From Emticicia oligotrophica DSM 17448 (GTDB lineage Bacteria > Bacteroidota > Bacteroidia > Cytophagales > Spirosomataceae), in assembly GCF_000263195.1 (NCBI RefSeq), contig NC_018748.1, positions 3,534,001 to 3,598,000 on the forward strand: a DNA stretch of 64,000 bases, written 5' to 3'. Positions 8,493 to 18,100 of this stretch are shown piece by piece (the first letter of the stretch is position 1; the number at the start of each line of letters is the position of its first letter). Made by a program: the position numbers and the translations under genes. A model generated the notes under the pieces. It was given only the letters and a program-made list of their open reading frames with translations, searched no databases and had not been told where the DNA came from.

Positions 8493-8873
8493 ATGCAGAA
8501 AATTCAAGTTTCAGATAGTCCAAAACCAGTTGGGCATTATTCTCATGCAATAGTGAGTAATGGTCTTTTGTTTACTTCTGGAATTTTACCCATTAAGATT
8601 AAAACTGCTGAAAAATTAGCCATTGAATCGAATATCGAAGAACAATTAACGATTGTATTCGATAATCTTACGCAAATTTTAAATGAAGCAGGACTAACCT
8701 CAAATAATGTAGTAAAAACTACTGTTTACATTACTGGAGGTGAAAATTGGGGAATTGTTAATGAAAAATATGCTGCTTATTTCAAAGAACATCGTCCGGC
8801 TCGCTCCATTATTCCCGTACCTGAGCTACACTTTGGATATAAAGTAGAGTTAGAAGCAATAGCAGAAATATAG
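8493..8873 (+). CDS. RidA family protein (enamine/imine deaminase type)
   Basis: At 126 residues this is a full-length YjgF/YER057c/UK114 (RidA) domain. Arg104 in RPARS and Glu119 in YKVELEAIA match the substrate-binding Arg105 and Glu120 of the E. coli protein, so hydrolysis of reactive enamine/imine intermediates from PLP enzymes is plausible. Trimeric cytosolic proteins are usual for the family. It lies 25 bases after sufC and 51 bases before sufD, so it is probably in the suf transcript, which is an unusual insertion; protection of Fe-S or PLP chemistry by removal of 2-aminoacrylate from cysteine metabolism would be a reasonable link but is inference. Confidence 0.88.
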   Translation: MQKIQVSDSPKPVGHYSHAIVSNGLLFTSGILPIKIKTAEKLAIESNIEEQLTIVFDNLTQILNEAGLTSNNVVKTTVYITGGENWGIVNEKYAAYFKEHRPARSIIPVPELHFGYKVELEAIAEI

Positions 8874-8924
8874 AACAGTTTTCCGAAATAGTTCGGAATA
8901 ATTGATTATAGATAATTTTGAATA

Positions 8925-10256
8925 ATGAATTCAATAGAAAATAAAGATGGTGCAAGCCTAAAAGCTGAATTAGTGGCTGATTTTCAAGCATCGCAAGCAA
9001 GATTGAATGGTAAAAGTAATTTGCCAGTACATCAGTTGCGTGGCGAAGCCATGAAAAATTTTGAGAAATTAGGTTTCCCTAGTATCCGTCATGAAGAGTG
9101 GAAATATTCGAATGTAAGTAATTTAGTAAAACAAACATTCGATTTCCATACAAAAACAGACTTTAACCAATCCGACCTTGATAAAATTGCATTACCCAAT
9201 CTTACTGGAAATGTACTTTATTTTATCAATGGTGTCTACAGTGCCGAACTTTCGCAGATTGTTAGCCCTGATAATAAATTAAAGGTACTTCCATTTGCTG
9301 AGGCTCTTGCTCAACAACCGGAGTTAATCGAGGGGCATTTTGCAAAATATGCCAACTATGAAACAGATGCATTTACGGCATTGAATACGGCACTTTCTCA
9401 TGATGGTGTAGTAGTTCAAGTAGCTGATAATAAGATTGTTGAAGAACCAATTATCTTGAGATTTATTACCGATGCACGCACAGCTAATGCTGGTTCGCAA
9501 CCACGTAATTTAGTAGTAGTTGGTAAGAACTCACAGGTAAAAATTGCTGAAGCATATCGAACCGTAGGTGAAGAAGCGGCATTCGTTAATACCGTTACAG
9601 AAATTGTAGTTGCTGAGTCGGCAATGGTTGATTATTATAAGGTTCAGAACGAAAGCGATAAATCGTATCATATCGGAACAACTCAAGTTTACCAAAAGAG
9701 CAATAGTTATTTCTACGCGGCTACCGTTACAATTAACGGAGGCTTTGTACGTAATAACCTTAATATCGTACTTGATGGTGAGCACGTTGAAAGCCACATG
9801 TATGGTTTATATGTACCAAATGGTAAGCAGCATGTTGATAATCATACGTTGGTTGACCACCAAAAACCAAATTGCCAAAGTAATGAGCTTTACAAAGGTG
9901 TTTTGATGGATAAATCAACAGGTGTATTTAATGGTAAAATCTTTGTTCGTCAAGATGCCCAAAAGACCAATGCATATCAAAATTGCCGAAATGTAGTGAC
10001 TTCTGATGATGCCATAATGAACACTAAACCTCAGCTCGAAATATGGGCTGATGACGTAAAGTGCTCGCACGGAACAACTACTGGGAAACTCGATGATGAA
10101 GCTATTTTCTATATGCAATCGCGTGGTATTCCTAAGAAAGAAGCTATTCGTTTACAACTTTTAGCATTCGCTCAAGATGTTGTTACGCAAATAAAGATTG
10201 ATTCAATCAGAGAATATATTGAAGAGCAAATTTTACATAAATTAGAAGTTGCTTAA
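8925..10256 (+). CDS. sufD: Fe-S cluster assembly protein SufD
   Basis: The 443-residue protein has the SufD N-terminal helical part (with FPSIRHEEWKYSNVSNLV at about 46-63) and the C-terminal beta-helix core ending in HGTTTGKLDDEAIFYMQSRG (about 385-404), which is typical of SufB/SufD. The length and the N-terminal motif point to SufD and not SufB. It forms the scaffold heterodimer with SufB and binds SufC. It lies downstream of sufC and a RidA gene and is followed by a strong terminator, so the local operon ends here. The cysteine desulfurase sufS, which often follows sufD in this phylum, is not present. Confidence 0.93.
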   Translation: MNSIENKDGASLKAELVADFQASQARLNGKSNLPVHQLRGEAMKNFEKLGFPSIRHEEWKYSNVSNLVKQTFDFHTKTDFNQSDLDKIALPNLTGNVLYFINGVYSAELSQIVSPDNKLKVLPFAEALAQQPELIEGHFAKYANYETDAFTALNTALSHDGVVVQVADNKIVEEPIILRFITDARTANAGSQPRNLVVVGKNSQVKIAEAYRTVGEEAAFVNTVTEIVVAESAMVDYYKVQNESDKSYHIGTTQVYQKSNSYFYAATVTINGGFVRNNLNIVLDGEHVESHMYGLYVPNGKQHVDNHTLVDHQKPNCQSNELYKGVLMDKSTGVFNGKIFVRQDAQKTNAYQNCRNVVTSDDAIMNTKPQLEIWADDVKCSHGTTTGKLDDEAIFYMQSRGIPKKEAIRLQLLAFAQDVVTQIKIDSIREYIEEQILHKLEVA

Positions 10257-10273
10257 TTCAAAATAGCATAAAT

Positions 10274-10307
10274 AAAAATCCCCAAATCGAAAGACTTGGG
10301 GATTTTT
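10274..10307. terminator. Bidirectional terminator between sufD and symporter gene
   Basis: Twelve-base arms AAAAATCCCCAA (10274-10285) and TTGGGGATTTTT (10296-10307) form a stem with A/T runs on both sides, placed between two convergent genes. Confidence 0.85.
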
Positions 10308-10327
10308 ATTTATGGGAATTAGTTGAA

Positions 10328-11620
10328 TTATATCGGTTGACTTTCGCCCATCTCACCTTCCCATTTAGCTACAACAGCGGTTGCTACGGCATTCCCAGCT
10401 ACTGATGTTGCCGAGCGACCCATATCAAGTAACCAATCAACCGCTAATACTAAACTGATACCTTCTTGTGGCAAGCCAAACATCGAAAGTGTTCCTGCAA
10501 TTACAACTAATGAGGCACGTGGCACACCCGCAATACCCTTACTTGTGAGTAAAAGTGTAAGCAGCATCGTAATTTGCTGGCCTAATGAAAGTTCAATACC
10601 ATAGATTTGGGCAATAAATCCAGTTGCAAAAGTCATGTACATCATTGAACCATCGAGGTTAAATGAATAACCAAGTGGTAGAACAAAGCTGATGATTCTC
10701 TCAGAAATACCAAATTTCTTTAATTGTTCAATTTGTAAAGGCATTGATGCTTCTGAACTTGCTGTACTGAAAGACAAGAAAATAGCACTTTTTACGTATT
10801 TGAGTAGTTTCCAGTAATCAACTTTAGCGAATATACATATTACCCAAAGAATAATTAGAATGAAGAAGGCTAAAGTAGCAAAGAAACAAATAATCAAGTA
10901 TAAATAACCACCTAGTACGCCGAGACCTTTAGCGGCAATTACTGCTGCCACCGAACCAAAAACTGCGTATGGGGCGAAGGTCATAACATAACCTACAATC
11001 TTAAACATTACTTCAGAAATGGCATCAAGTGCTTTGATGATTACTTTTCCTTTATCACCAATACCAGCAAGAGCGATACCGAAGAAAAGCGAAAATACTA
11101 CAATCTGCAAAACTTCATTGGTAGCTAATGCTTCAAAAATACTTTTAGGAAAAACGTGTGTAATGAAGTTTTCGAGTGTCATTTTCTTTGCTTCAATTCC
11201 TGTGTCTGCCCCCGAACTTGGAATATCGAGTGTCATCACTTTACCTGGTTTCATTAAGTTTACGGCTACTAGGCCTGAAACTAATGAAAGAATTGTCGCA
11301 AAGTAAAAATAGCCTAAAGTTTTAAGACCAATACGTCCAACAACTTTGAAATCGCCGAGCTTGGCAATTCCAACAGTAAGAATAGAGAAAACCAACGGCC
11401 CCAAAATCATTTGTATCATTCTTAAGAAGATTTTTGAAAGGAGTTGTAAATATGAACTCCAATCTTTTACACCTTCATTGGCTTTTATTTGTTCAAGAGT
11501 TAGAGATGATGCATCTTTTACTCCAAACTGCCCTAAATCAAAATGATTATGAATGAAATAACCGACAACAATGCCGACTGCCATGCCGATAAAGATTTTC
11601 CAGGTAATGTTTAGTTTCAT
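10328..11620 (-). CDS. Dicarboxylate/amino acid:cation symporter (DAACS, GltP/DctA type)
   Basis: The 430-residue protein has about eight membrane helices plus two hairpin loops typical of the glutamate/aspartate transporter fold. Diagnostic stretches are the serine-rich hairpin FLSFSTASSEASMP (about 284-297), the GYSFNLDGSMMYM motif (TM7, NxDG) and the second hairpin SKGIAGVPRASLVV. The C-terminal helix keeps DMGRSATSVAGNAVA, where the Asp and Arg/Asn residues bind substrate and cation. It would import C4-dicarboxylates or acidic amino acids with Na+ or H+ at the inner membrane. A large loop (about 125-155) after the third or fourth helix is somewhat longer than in GltPh. It is a single-gene unit with a terminator at its 3' end. 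Confidence 0.92.
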   Translation of the reverse strand: MKLNITWKIFIGMAVGIVVGYFIHNHFDLGQFGVKDASSLTLEQIKANEGVKDWSSYLQLLSKIFLRMIQMILGPLVFSILTVGIAKLGDFKVVGRIGLKTLGYFYFATILSLVSGLVAVNLMKPGKVMTLDIPSSGADTGIEAKKMTLENFITHVFPKSIFEALATNEVLQIVVFSLFFGIALAGIGDKGKVIIKALDAISEVMFKIVGYVMTFAPYAVFGSVAAVIAAKGLGVLGGYLYLIICFFATLAFFILIILWVICIFAKVDYWKLLKYVKSAIFLSFSTASSEASMPLQIEQLKKFGISERIISFVLPLGYSFNLDGSMMYMTFATGFIAQIYGIELSLGQQITMLLTLLLTSKGIAGVPRASLVVIAGTLSMFGLPQEGISLVLAVDWLLDMGRSATSVAGNAVATAVVAKWEGEMGESQPI

Positions 11621-11764
11621 AATGGTTTATATTCAACACTTTTCACCCTAAAAGTGCTATATTTGGTATAAATGAACTCCTTGCCCTTTGAGAGTTTTTC
11701 TTTGGTTAATAGTTTTTTAGTGGCCAATTACAGAGTTTAGGGTCTTGTATTTTCCTATAGGGTG

Positions 11765-12202
11765 TTAGGTTTTTTTAAAAATTTTCCGATAAATTGGCTT
11801 GCGATAAAGGAATTGAAGATACAAGATAGGATAAAAAATGTAATCTGTCAAAATTGTGGGTGTACGAAATTCTATTTCATCAATTATTTTACAACCACTG
11901 CCATGTTCTTCAATGATATGTTGATGTTTCCAATTACTCAGAAAAAAAGGAAGCTTAATTCCCTCATCTATGAAGTAAGCTTTTTGCCGTTCATAAACAG
12001 AATCTGTAATAATACTTATCCAAATTTGCCGTAAAATAAAAAAATTTAGTTCTATTGTAACTTTTTCGCCAATTTTATGTCCAAAGGATAAAATACGAAC
12101 AATAGGGAAGGGGGGAGATAATTTCAGAAGTAATTTTTCATTGAATTGATGCCAAACTTGTTCAAGGTTTTGTTCAACATTTGTTTCGATTTTGATATGC
12201 AT
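11765..12202 (-). CDS. SRPBCC-fold protein (polyketide cyclase/START-like)
   Basis: The 145-residue protein begins MHIKIETNVEQNLEQVWHQF, the usual beta1-alpha1 start of SRPBCC domains, and ends with the long C-terminal helix (about 120-145). The pattern fits small cell-division-inhibitor/SRPBCC ligand-binding proteins common in Bacteroidota. No catalytic residues or specific ligand can be inferred. It stands alone on the minus strand, 144 bases upstream of the symporter start, and could be co-transcribed with it, though the gap makes this uncertain. Confidence 0.65.
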   Translation of the reverse strand: MHIKIETNVEQNLEQVWHQFNEKLLLKLSPPFPIVRILSFGHKIGEKVTIELNFFILRQIWISIITDSVYERQKAYFIDEGIKLPFFLSNWKHQHIIEEHGSGCKIIDEIEFRTPTILTDYIFYPILYLQFLYRKPIYRKIFKKT

Positions 12203-12276
12203 TGATGAAATCTTATTTTTAATTTAATTCGTATATTGATAATAAGCATTTACATTAAATAAATTTGGTTCAATAC

Positions 12277-12310
12277 CGTAAAACCCGTATGAAAAACAGG
12301 GGTTTTTACG
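12277..12310. repeat. Inverted repeat upstream of small membrane peptide gene
   Basis: Arms CGTAAAACCC (12277-12286) and GGGGTTTTTACG (12299-12310) pair with one bulged base around a short loop. It lies about 65 bases before the 57-codon reading frame and between divergently oriented genes. It has no T-run typical of a terminator on either strand; an operator or leader structure is possible. Confidence 0.45.
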
Positions 12311-12373
12311 CTAAAAAAAAACAAATCCCTTTCAGATATTTGTATTGTTCAATTAACCCATAAAACAGAGAAT

Positions 12374-12547
12374 ATGTTTTTAGAAATCTACACAAGTATT
12401 AATCATCTATTTATGATTTACCCCATTCAATTATTGATTGTGGGAGTGTTGCTTGCTTTGGGCTTTTATGAGCTTTTTTATTTTTTAGGTTTAGAGAAAT
12501 TCTTTGGAATTGGTCGAAATTTTGGCCATCGAAAATATATAAAGTAG
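12374..12547 (+). CDS. Small single-helix membrane protein (57 residues)
   Basis: A 57-codon frame begins MFLEIYTSINHLFMIYP, has one strong hydrophobic helix (about 18-42, LLIVGVLLALGFYELFYFLG) and ends with a basic tail RNFGHRKYIK. The tail would face the cytoplasm. The hydrophobic/basic pattern and the intrinsic terminator 40 bases after its stop support a real gene, but no family is recognised and the upstream ribosome site is weak. The surrounding region is otherwise non-coding. Confidence 0.5.
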   Translation: MFLEIYTSINHLFMIYPIQLLIVGVLLALGFYELFYFLGLEKFFGIGRNFGHRKYIK

Positions 12548-12585
12548 ATTTTGTTTCATCATAGTGGTTAGGGTTGTATACAAAG

Positions 12586-12613
12586 AGCCATCTCATTTGA
12601 GGTGGCTTTTTTG
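12586..12613 (+). terminator. Intrinsic terminator after small membrane protein gene
   Basis: Arms AGCCATCTC (12586-12594) and GAGGTGGCT (12599-12607) form a nine-pair stem with one G-U pair, followed by six T bases. It ends the plus-strand transcript of the 57-codon frame. Confidence 0.75.
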
Positions 12614-12700
12614 TTTTCGCCTTTTGTTTTAATTATTAATATAATCCAAATGGGCTTAAAAAAAATTATATTTTCTTTTAGGAGTTAATGATAAAGTATA

Positions 12701-12708
12701 TAGATTTG
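12701..12708 (+). promoter_or_regulatory. Possible -7 box for amylase gene
   Basis: TAGATTTG matches TAnnTTTG about 33 bases upstream of the amylase ATG. No clear -33 element is seen, so support is weak. Confidence 0.33.
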
Positions 12709-12740
12709 TTTCAATTTGATACTTTAACACGCACTTTTAC

Positions 12741-15068
12741 ATGAAAAAAATCCAACTTTTGCTGGTAATTAACTTAATTACCATAAAAACAATTTATGCA
12801 CAACAAATTCTTCTACAAGGCTTTTATTGGGACTATCCAAAGACTGGACAAGGATTTAACTGGTCTGATACTTTAAAGAATAAAGCCCCAGATTTATCAA
12901 AAGCAGGCTTTACACATATTTGGTTTCCTCCATTTGGAGGCAATGGAAATAAATCTGGGGGTTATGACCCTAAAGATTTATTTATTGGTCAGAATTCAAC
13001 TCAAACCTCGCTTGGTACAAAGCAGGAAATTAAAGAGATGATTAATGTCTTTGGGCAAAATAACCTTAAAGCAGTTGGGGATATGGTTTACAACCACAGG
13101 GATGGAGGGAATCCCGAAACAAACCCTGCGGTAAAAGAATATATGTTATTCTATGCAGGTAAAAATGATGGTTCATGTCCAGGTACTTCTTATAAATCGC
13201 CATTTCCTTCAGATAGAGTACGAATGATTATTCCTATAGGAGGTGCTACAGGGCTAACTTCTGGAACTTATTATGTAAGTATTGGTTCTCGTTCAGGAGG
13301 TTATATTGGCAAAAAAATAATGTTTTTTGCTACAACTACTAAAGCAGGTGGTGGGCAAGCATGGGATTTTGTGAGTGGGTGTAATCCTAAAAATACAGCT
13401 ATTACTATAAATACAGATATTGCTGCTTCAGGAGCAGAATATCAAACAAATTTAAAACAAGGTTATTGGGATACCTTCGATTTTGCTAATGATGTAGATG
13501 AATTTAAGATTACATTAAATGCTAATGATTTTAATGCCAGCGGAGATACTTTAGTCATTCAGGCAATTAATCTTTGTGGAGATTACACTGACCACCGAAT
13601 CTCTAAGATATGGTACACTACACAAAGTACCGATATTGCTAATCCATCGAGTTGGAATACGAATAATTACAAACTACAATTTCAAACTTATACTGATTTT
13701 TCTGGCTTACCAAGTGGAAGAGGTGGAAATAACTGGAAATCTTTTCGTCCTAATTGGAATGAAGGAGGGGTAAGTTCTGAAGGTGGTGCAACAAGTACTT
13801 GCTTGGGGCCTTCATGGAGTATGCAAAGTATGGACTATTTCTATGATTATGACCATAACCAATCAATGGCAAGAGATACTTTGATTGAATGGACCAAGTG
13901 GGCTTATGATGAACTGGGAGTGAGAGGACTACGAATGGATGCAATCAAGCATTTTGAGGCAAATTTTGTTGGAAAAATGCTTAATGCAATGTACGAATCA
14001 GGAAAAATACCAGACTTTGTTGTAGGGGAATGGTATGGTCAAGAAAACCCTGCAGTACAGAATTGGATTTCCAGTGTAAATGCCTCGATGACAACTGCGG
14101 CAAAAGCTGCCATCAAACCCAAAGTATTTGATTTTGCCTTAAGAGATGCACTAAAACAAGCTTGTGATAATGGTGCAGATGCTCGCAATGCTTTCTACAA
14201 TAGCTTCAGAGATGCACGAGGTATGAGTGGCTTTAATTTGGTAACGTTTGTAAACAATCATGATTTTAGGAGCTCAAATCCTGCATGGGGTGATGCTTTA
14301 GTTTGGCAGAATCCAATTTTGGCTTATGCCTATATTCTCACTAATAATCAATTAGGAGTGCCTACCATATTTTATCCTGATTATTATGGATACCCTACCC
14401 ATAACACTACTTACGGCTCTGATATTTACGGATTTGATTATCATCCCACGGGTTTGAAGCCTTTGAAGCGAGATATTGACCAATTAATTCAGGTTCAGAA
14501 AAAGTTTATTAATGGTTCCCAAAATGTTTATTATTTAAATCATTATGGAGGAGCATTGAATCCAGTACCTTCTCCGAACTATTATCAAAAAGGAAAACAT
14601 TGGCGAAGTTTAATCTACCAACTCGATTCAACAGGTAGTGCTGGAAAGAGAGAGGTGATCGTAGCAATTAATTTTGATGATGATAGCTTAAAGGTAAATC
14701 ATTTAATAGCCAATGCTAATCGTTATCCAACTGGAACCAAGTTTACCGATATTCTGCAAAAGTCTTCTAACCTTATAACAACGGTAGATGCTCAAAATAG
14801 AATTTTTATTTCTTTGCCTCCAAAGAGTTATACGATCTATGTACAAGGAGACTCACCTTGCTATGCGTATGAGTTGAGTAAAAAATATTCGGCAGGTACA
14901 ACAGCAAAGTTTGAATCACCTAATTCGATTATTGCTTCTAATATCATCGAAAGTGCAGCAAATATAAAATATGATGCTGCGAAGTATATCTTACTAGACA
15001 CAGGATTTATTGCAGAAAAAGGAGCATTTTTTGAAGCCTACATTGATGGCTGTGGAGGCCAAAAATAA
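12741..15068 (+). CDS. Secreted alpha-amylase (glycoside hydrolase family 13)
   Basis: The 775-residue protein has a signal peptide (about 1-20) and a GH13 barrel. Conserved region I is GDMVYNH (Asp114, Asn118, His119), region II GLRMDAIKH with nucleophile Asp400, region III VGEWYG with acid/base Glu430, and region IV FVNNHD with Asp508. The long gap between regions I and II (about 125-385) holds an inserted beta-rich domain with little resemblance to the barrel. The C-terminal 70 residues carry a separate motif (SIIASNIIESAANIKYDAA, then LLDTGFIAEKGAFFEAYIDG) ending GCGGQK; this resembles the short repeated beta motif seen at the end of many secreted Bacteroidota proteins and may serve sorting. 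It should cleave alpha-1,4-glucans outside the cell. The giant T9SS protein starts 47 bases downstream. Confidence 0.93.
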   Translation: MKKIQLLLVINLITIKTIYAQQILLQGFYWDYPKTGQGFNWSDTLKNKAPDLSKAGFTHIWFPPFGGNGNKSGGYDPKDLFIGQNSTQTSLGTKQEIKEMINVFGQNNLKAVGDMVYNHRDGGNPETNPAVKEYMLFYAGKNDGSCPGTSYKSPFPSDRVRMIIPIGGATGLTSGTYYVSIGSRSGGYIGKKIMFFATTTKAGGGQAWDFVSGCNPKNTAITINTDIAASGAEYQTNLKQGYWDTFDFANDVDEFKITLNANDFNASGDTLVIQAINLCGDYTDHRISKIWYTTQSTDIANPSSWNTNNYKLQFQTYTDFSGLPSGRGGNNWKSFRPNWNEGGVSSEGGATSTCLGPSWSMQSMDYFYDYDHNQSMARDTLIEWTKWAYDELGVRGLRMDAIKHFEANFVGKMLNAMYESGKIPDFVVGEWYGQENPAVQNWISSVNASMTTAAKAAIKPKVFDFALRDALKQACDNGADARNAFYNSFRDARGMSGFNLVTFVNNHDFRSSNPAWGDALVWQNPILAYAYILTNNQLGVPTIFYPDYYGYPTHNTTYGSDIYGFDYHPTGLKPLKRDIDQLIQVQKKFINGSQNVYYLNHYGGALNPVPSPNYYQKGKHWRSLIYQLDSTGSAGKREVIVAINFDDDSLKVNHLIANANRYPTGTKFTDILQKSSNLITTVDAQNRIFISLPPKSYTIYVQGDSPCYAYELSKKYSAGTTAKFESPNSIIASNIIESAANIKYDAAKYILLDTGFIAEKGAFFEAYIDGCGGQK

Positions 15069-15115
15069 AAACACAGATAAAAAACAATTTTTGCTAACTA
15101 TACTTTAACCTTTTT

Positions 15116-18100
15116 ATGAATAACTATTTACTATTTTTAGTAAAGAAGTGTATTTTTTTGTGTTTAATTTTCTTGTTTTACACTTCTACAACTTTTGCAA
15201 CAAGCGGTATTTTCGAATCGTATGTTATCGTACAGGCCAATGGGGGTTCTGTAAATTATTATGACTTAAATGCTTCTACCGCAAATCCTGATTTTCATGG
15301 ATTTTCCTTTGGAACCTTTTCTTGCACAAGTTCACTTATAATAAAGGGTGGACAAAATAAAACTTACAAGAATGGCACTGATAATATTTTGAATGGCTAT
15401 TTGCATTATCGTATATTTAAAATTGGAACTGACCCCAACACTGCAACTTGGTATTCAATTAATTTATCATTTGATAGAAACTTAACAAACCCAGGTGACC
15501 AACAATGGACAGGTACAAGTGGTACTACAAATGTACTTCAAGGTTTGGCAGATGGTTCTTATAGTATTGAGGTTTATTCGACAGCTGATTTTAATTACAA
15601 TGGAGGTAGCGGAACTCATTATATGAATTTAGGTGGAGCAAACTATAAGGCTTCATTTACCATTAGTAATCCTATTTCAATTACTGCTCAACCAACTAAC
15701 CCGAGCACTTTTTGTGTGGGAAGTAATGTTAGTTTGAGTACTACAGCAACTGGAGCTGATACTTATTATTGGCAAGAGGAAATTTCATCTGGAAATTGGG
15801 TAAATATTTCTGGAAATACAGGTGCTTTAAGTTTAGCAGGAGGAACCACATCAATTACTTTTAATAATCTAATTACAACAAAAAAAGTCAGATGTTTACT
15901 AACTAATTGTGGTGGTTTGAACCAAATTTCAACAAACGAAATTACACTTAGCCCTCAACAACCTTCAATAAATATTCAGCCCGTAGACGCTATTGATTGT
16001 TATCAAAATGTCGTCAGGTTTTTTGTTGGGGCTTCAAATGTTTCCTATCAATGGCAGAGAAAAAGACCAACGGATGCTGATTTTATAGATTTGACGGGTG
16101 TTGATGCAAATGATGTTTCAGATGCATCAACCAACTATTTAAGAATTGCACAGGTAGGTTCAGCAAATAATTTAGATGGAACGCTTTATCGTTGTAAAAT
16201 TACTAGTTTAAATGCTCCTTTTTGTACTAATATAACCAATACAGTTACCCTATTTGTCAACGAGTTCAATACTGTAAGTGTCACGAAAAGCCCATTATGT
16301 GTAGGTGAACCAATAACTTTTACAGCAAATATTGCTACAGGGGCTGCCCGATTACAATCTTATCAATGGTTTAAGAATAATATTTCTACTGGCAGTATCA
16401 ATGGTGCTAACAATGCCAGTTATTCAACTACTATTACTTCAACTTCTGATAATAATTGGGGGATTCAGGGAATATTTCAGTCAAAAAGTACAAATATTAC
16501 AGGTATTACAACGATCGGAACTTGTAGTACAACTAAAGAAAAAAGTATTACTGTAAAGGCATTACCAGCCACACCTACAGCAAACAATGTAAGTAGATGT
16601 GGAGAGGGTACGGTTATACTCAGTGCCTCCTCAAGTTTAAGTACAAATGAAATATTTAGATGGTATGATAGTAATACTTCTCAAAATATTTTAGGTATTG
16701 GAGCTAGTTATACAACTACTTCTTTAGCTGTTGGTACTTATACTTATTACTTGAGTGTTTATAATTCTTTAACGACCTGTGAAAGTCCACGTACATCAAT
16801 AACCGTTACTATTAACCCCATTCCATCCATATTGTTGGGTAGCATTGCGGATATATGTAATTCGGCTAATAGTTTCAGTCTTCCTTATAATTCAATCGAA
16901 AATTCACCTGATCAATACAGTATTTCGACAGGGAATCCTGCTTTGAGTGGTTTTACTACGATTAATAATGCTACACTTAATACATCGCCAATAATTGTAC
17001 CTATTCCAGCGAACTCAAGTGCTGATACTTATCAATTTCTACTTTCCGTAAAGAACACTTCAACTGGGTGTATTTCAAATTCTCAAAATTTCGCTTTAAA
17101 AATTAACGCAACGCCAAGTGTTCCTATAGTAAGTTCGCCAATTAATTATTGCCAAAATATTCCCACGAATGCCTTAATGGCTACGGCAGTAGGTTCAAAT
17201 ACGCTTTTATGGTATGGAAATAATTCTTCAGGCGGGACTTCTTCGATGAATGCTCCAGTACCTAATTCGAATGTTGTTGGTTTAAATACTTTTTATGTTA
17301 GTCAGAAAAATTCAAATAATTGTGAAGGTCCAAGAGCAGCTATAGATGTCATTATTAATGAGATTCCAGCTTCTCCAATTACTTCAACAGTTGTAAGTTT
17401 ATGTAAAAATGCCACCGTAACTGCTCTTACCGCAATTCCTTCGGGAACTAATACATTAGTTTGGTATGATGAAAATGACAATATTTTGCCAGCAGCACCG
17501 GTGCCCAATACCTCAGTGGTTGGTAGTCAAGTATTTAAGGTAAGTCAGAAAAGCTCTTTACCAGCTGGTTGTGAGAGTGAGAAAGTTAGCATTATTGTTA
17601 ATATCAATGATTTACCGTCAGCTCCAAGTGTAAATTCACCCATTGGATATTGTCAAAATTCTACTGCTATCGCATTAGTTGCAAATTCAATCGGGAGTAA
17701 TAGTTTGGTTTGGTATGGTATTAATTCAGTAGGAGGTATCTCAAGCAACAACGCTTCCATTCCTTCAACAAATACTGCAGGTACAACAAGTTATTTTGTT
17801 AGCCAAAAAGATGGGAATAACTGTGAGAGTTTACGAGCTAAAATTGATGTAATTATTACGCCAATTCTTTCGGCGACGATTACTGGGAATAACACATTCT
17901 GTTCAACTGGTGTGTTGAATACTTCAACTACACTTGTGGCCAATCCTTTGGGGGGCGATGGCAATTTTAATTATCAATGGCATAATAATGATGGTTTAAT
18001 AGTAGGAGCAACCAATCAAACTTTTGATATTAATGGTTTAATTCAAACCAATAATTCAGAACCTTACAGGTTAGCTATTACCTCAGGTTACTGTTCTTCG

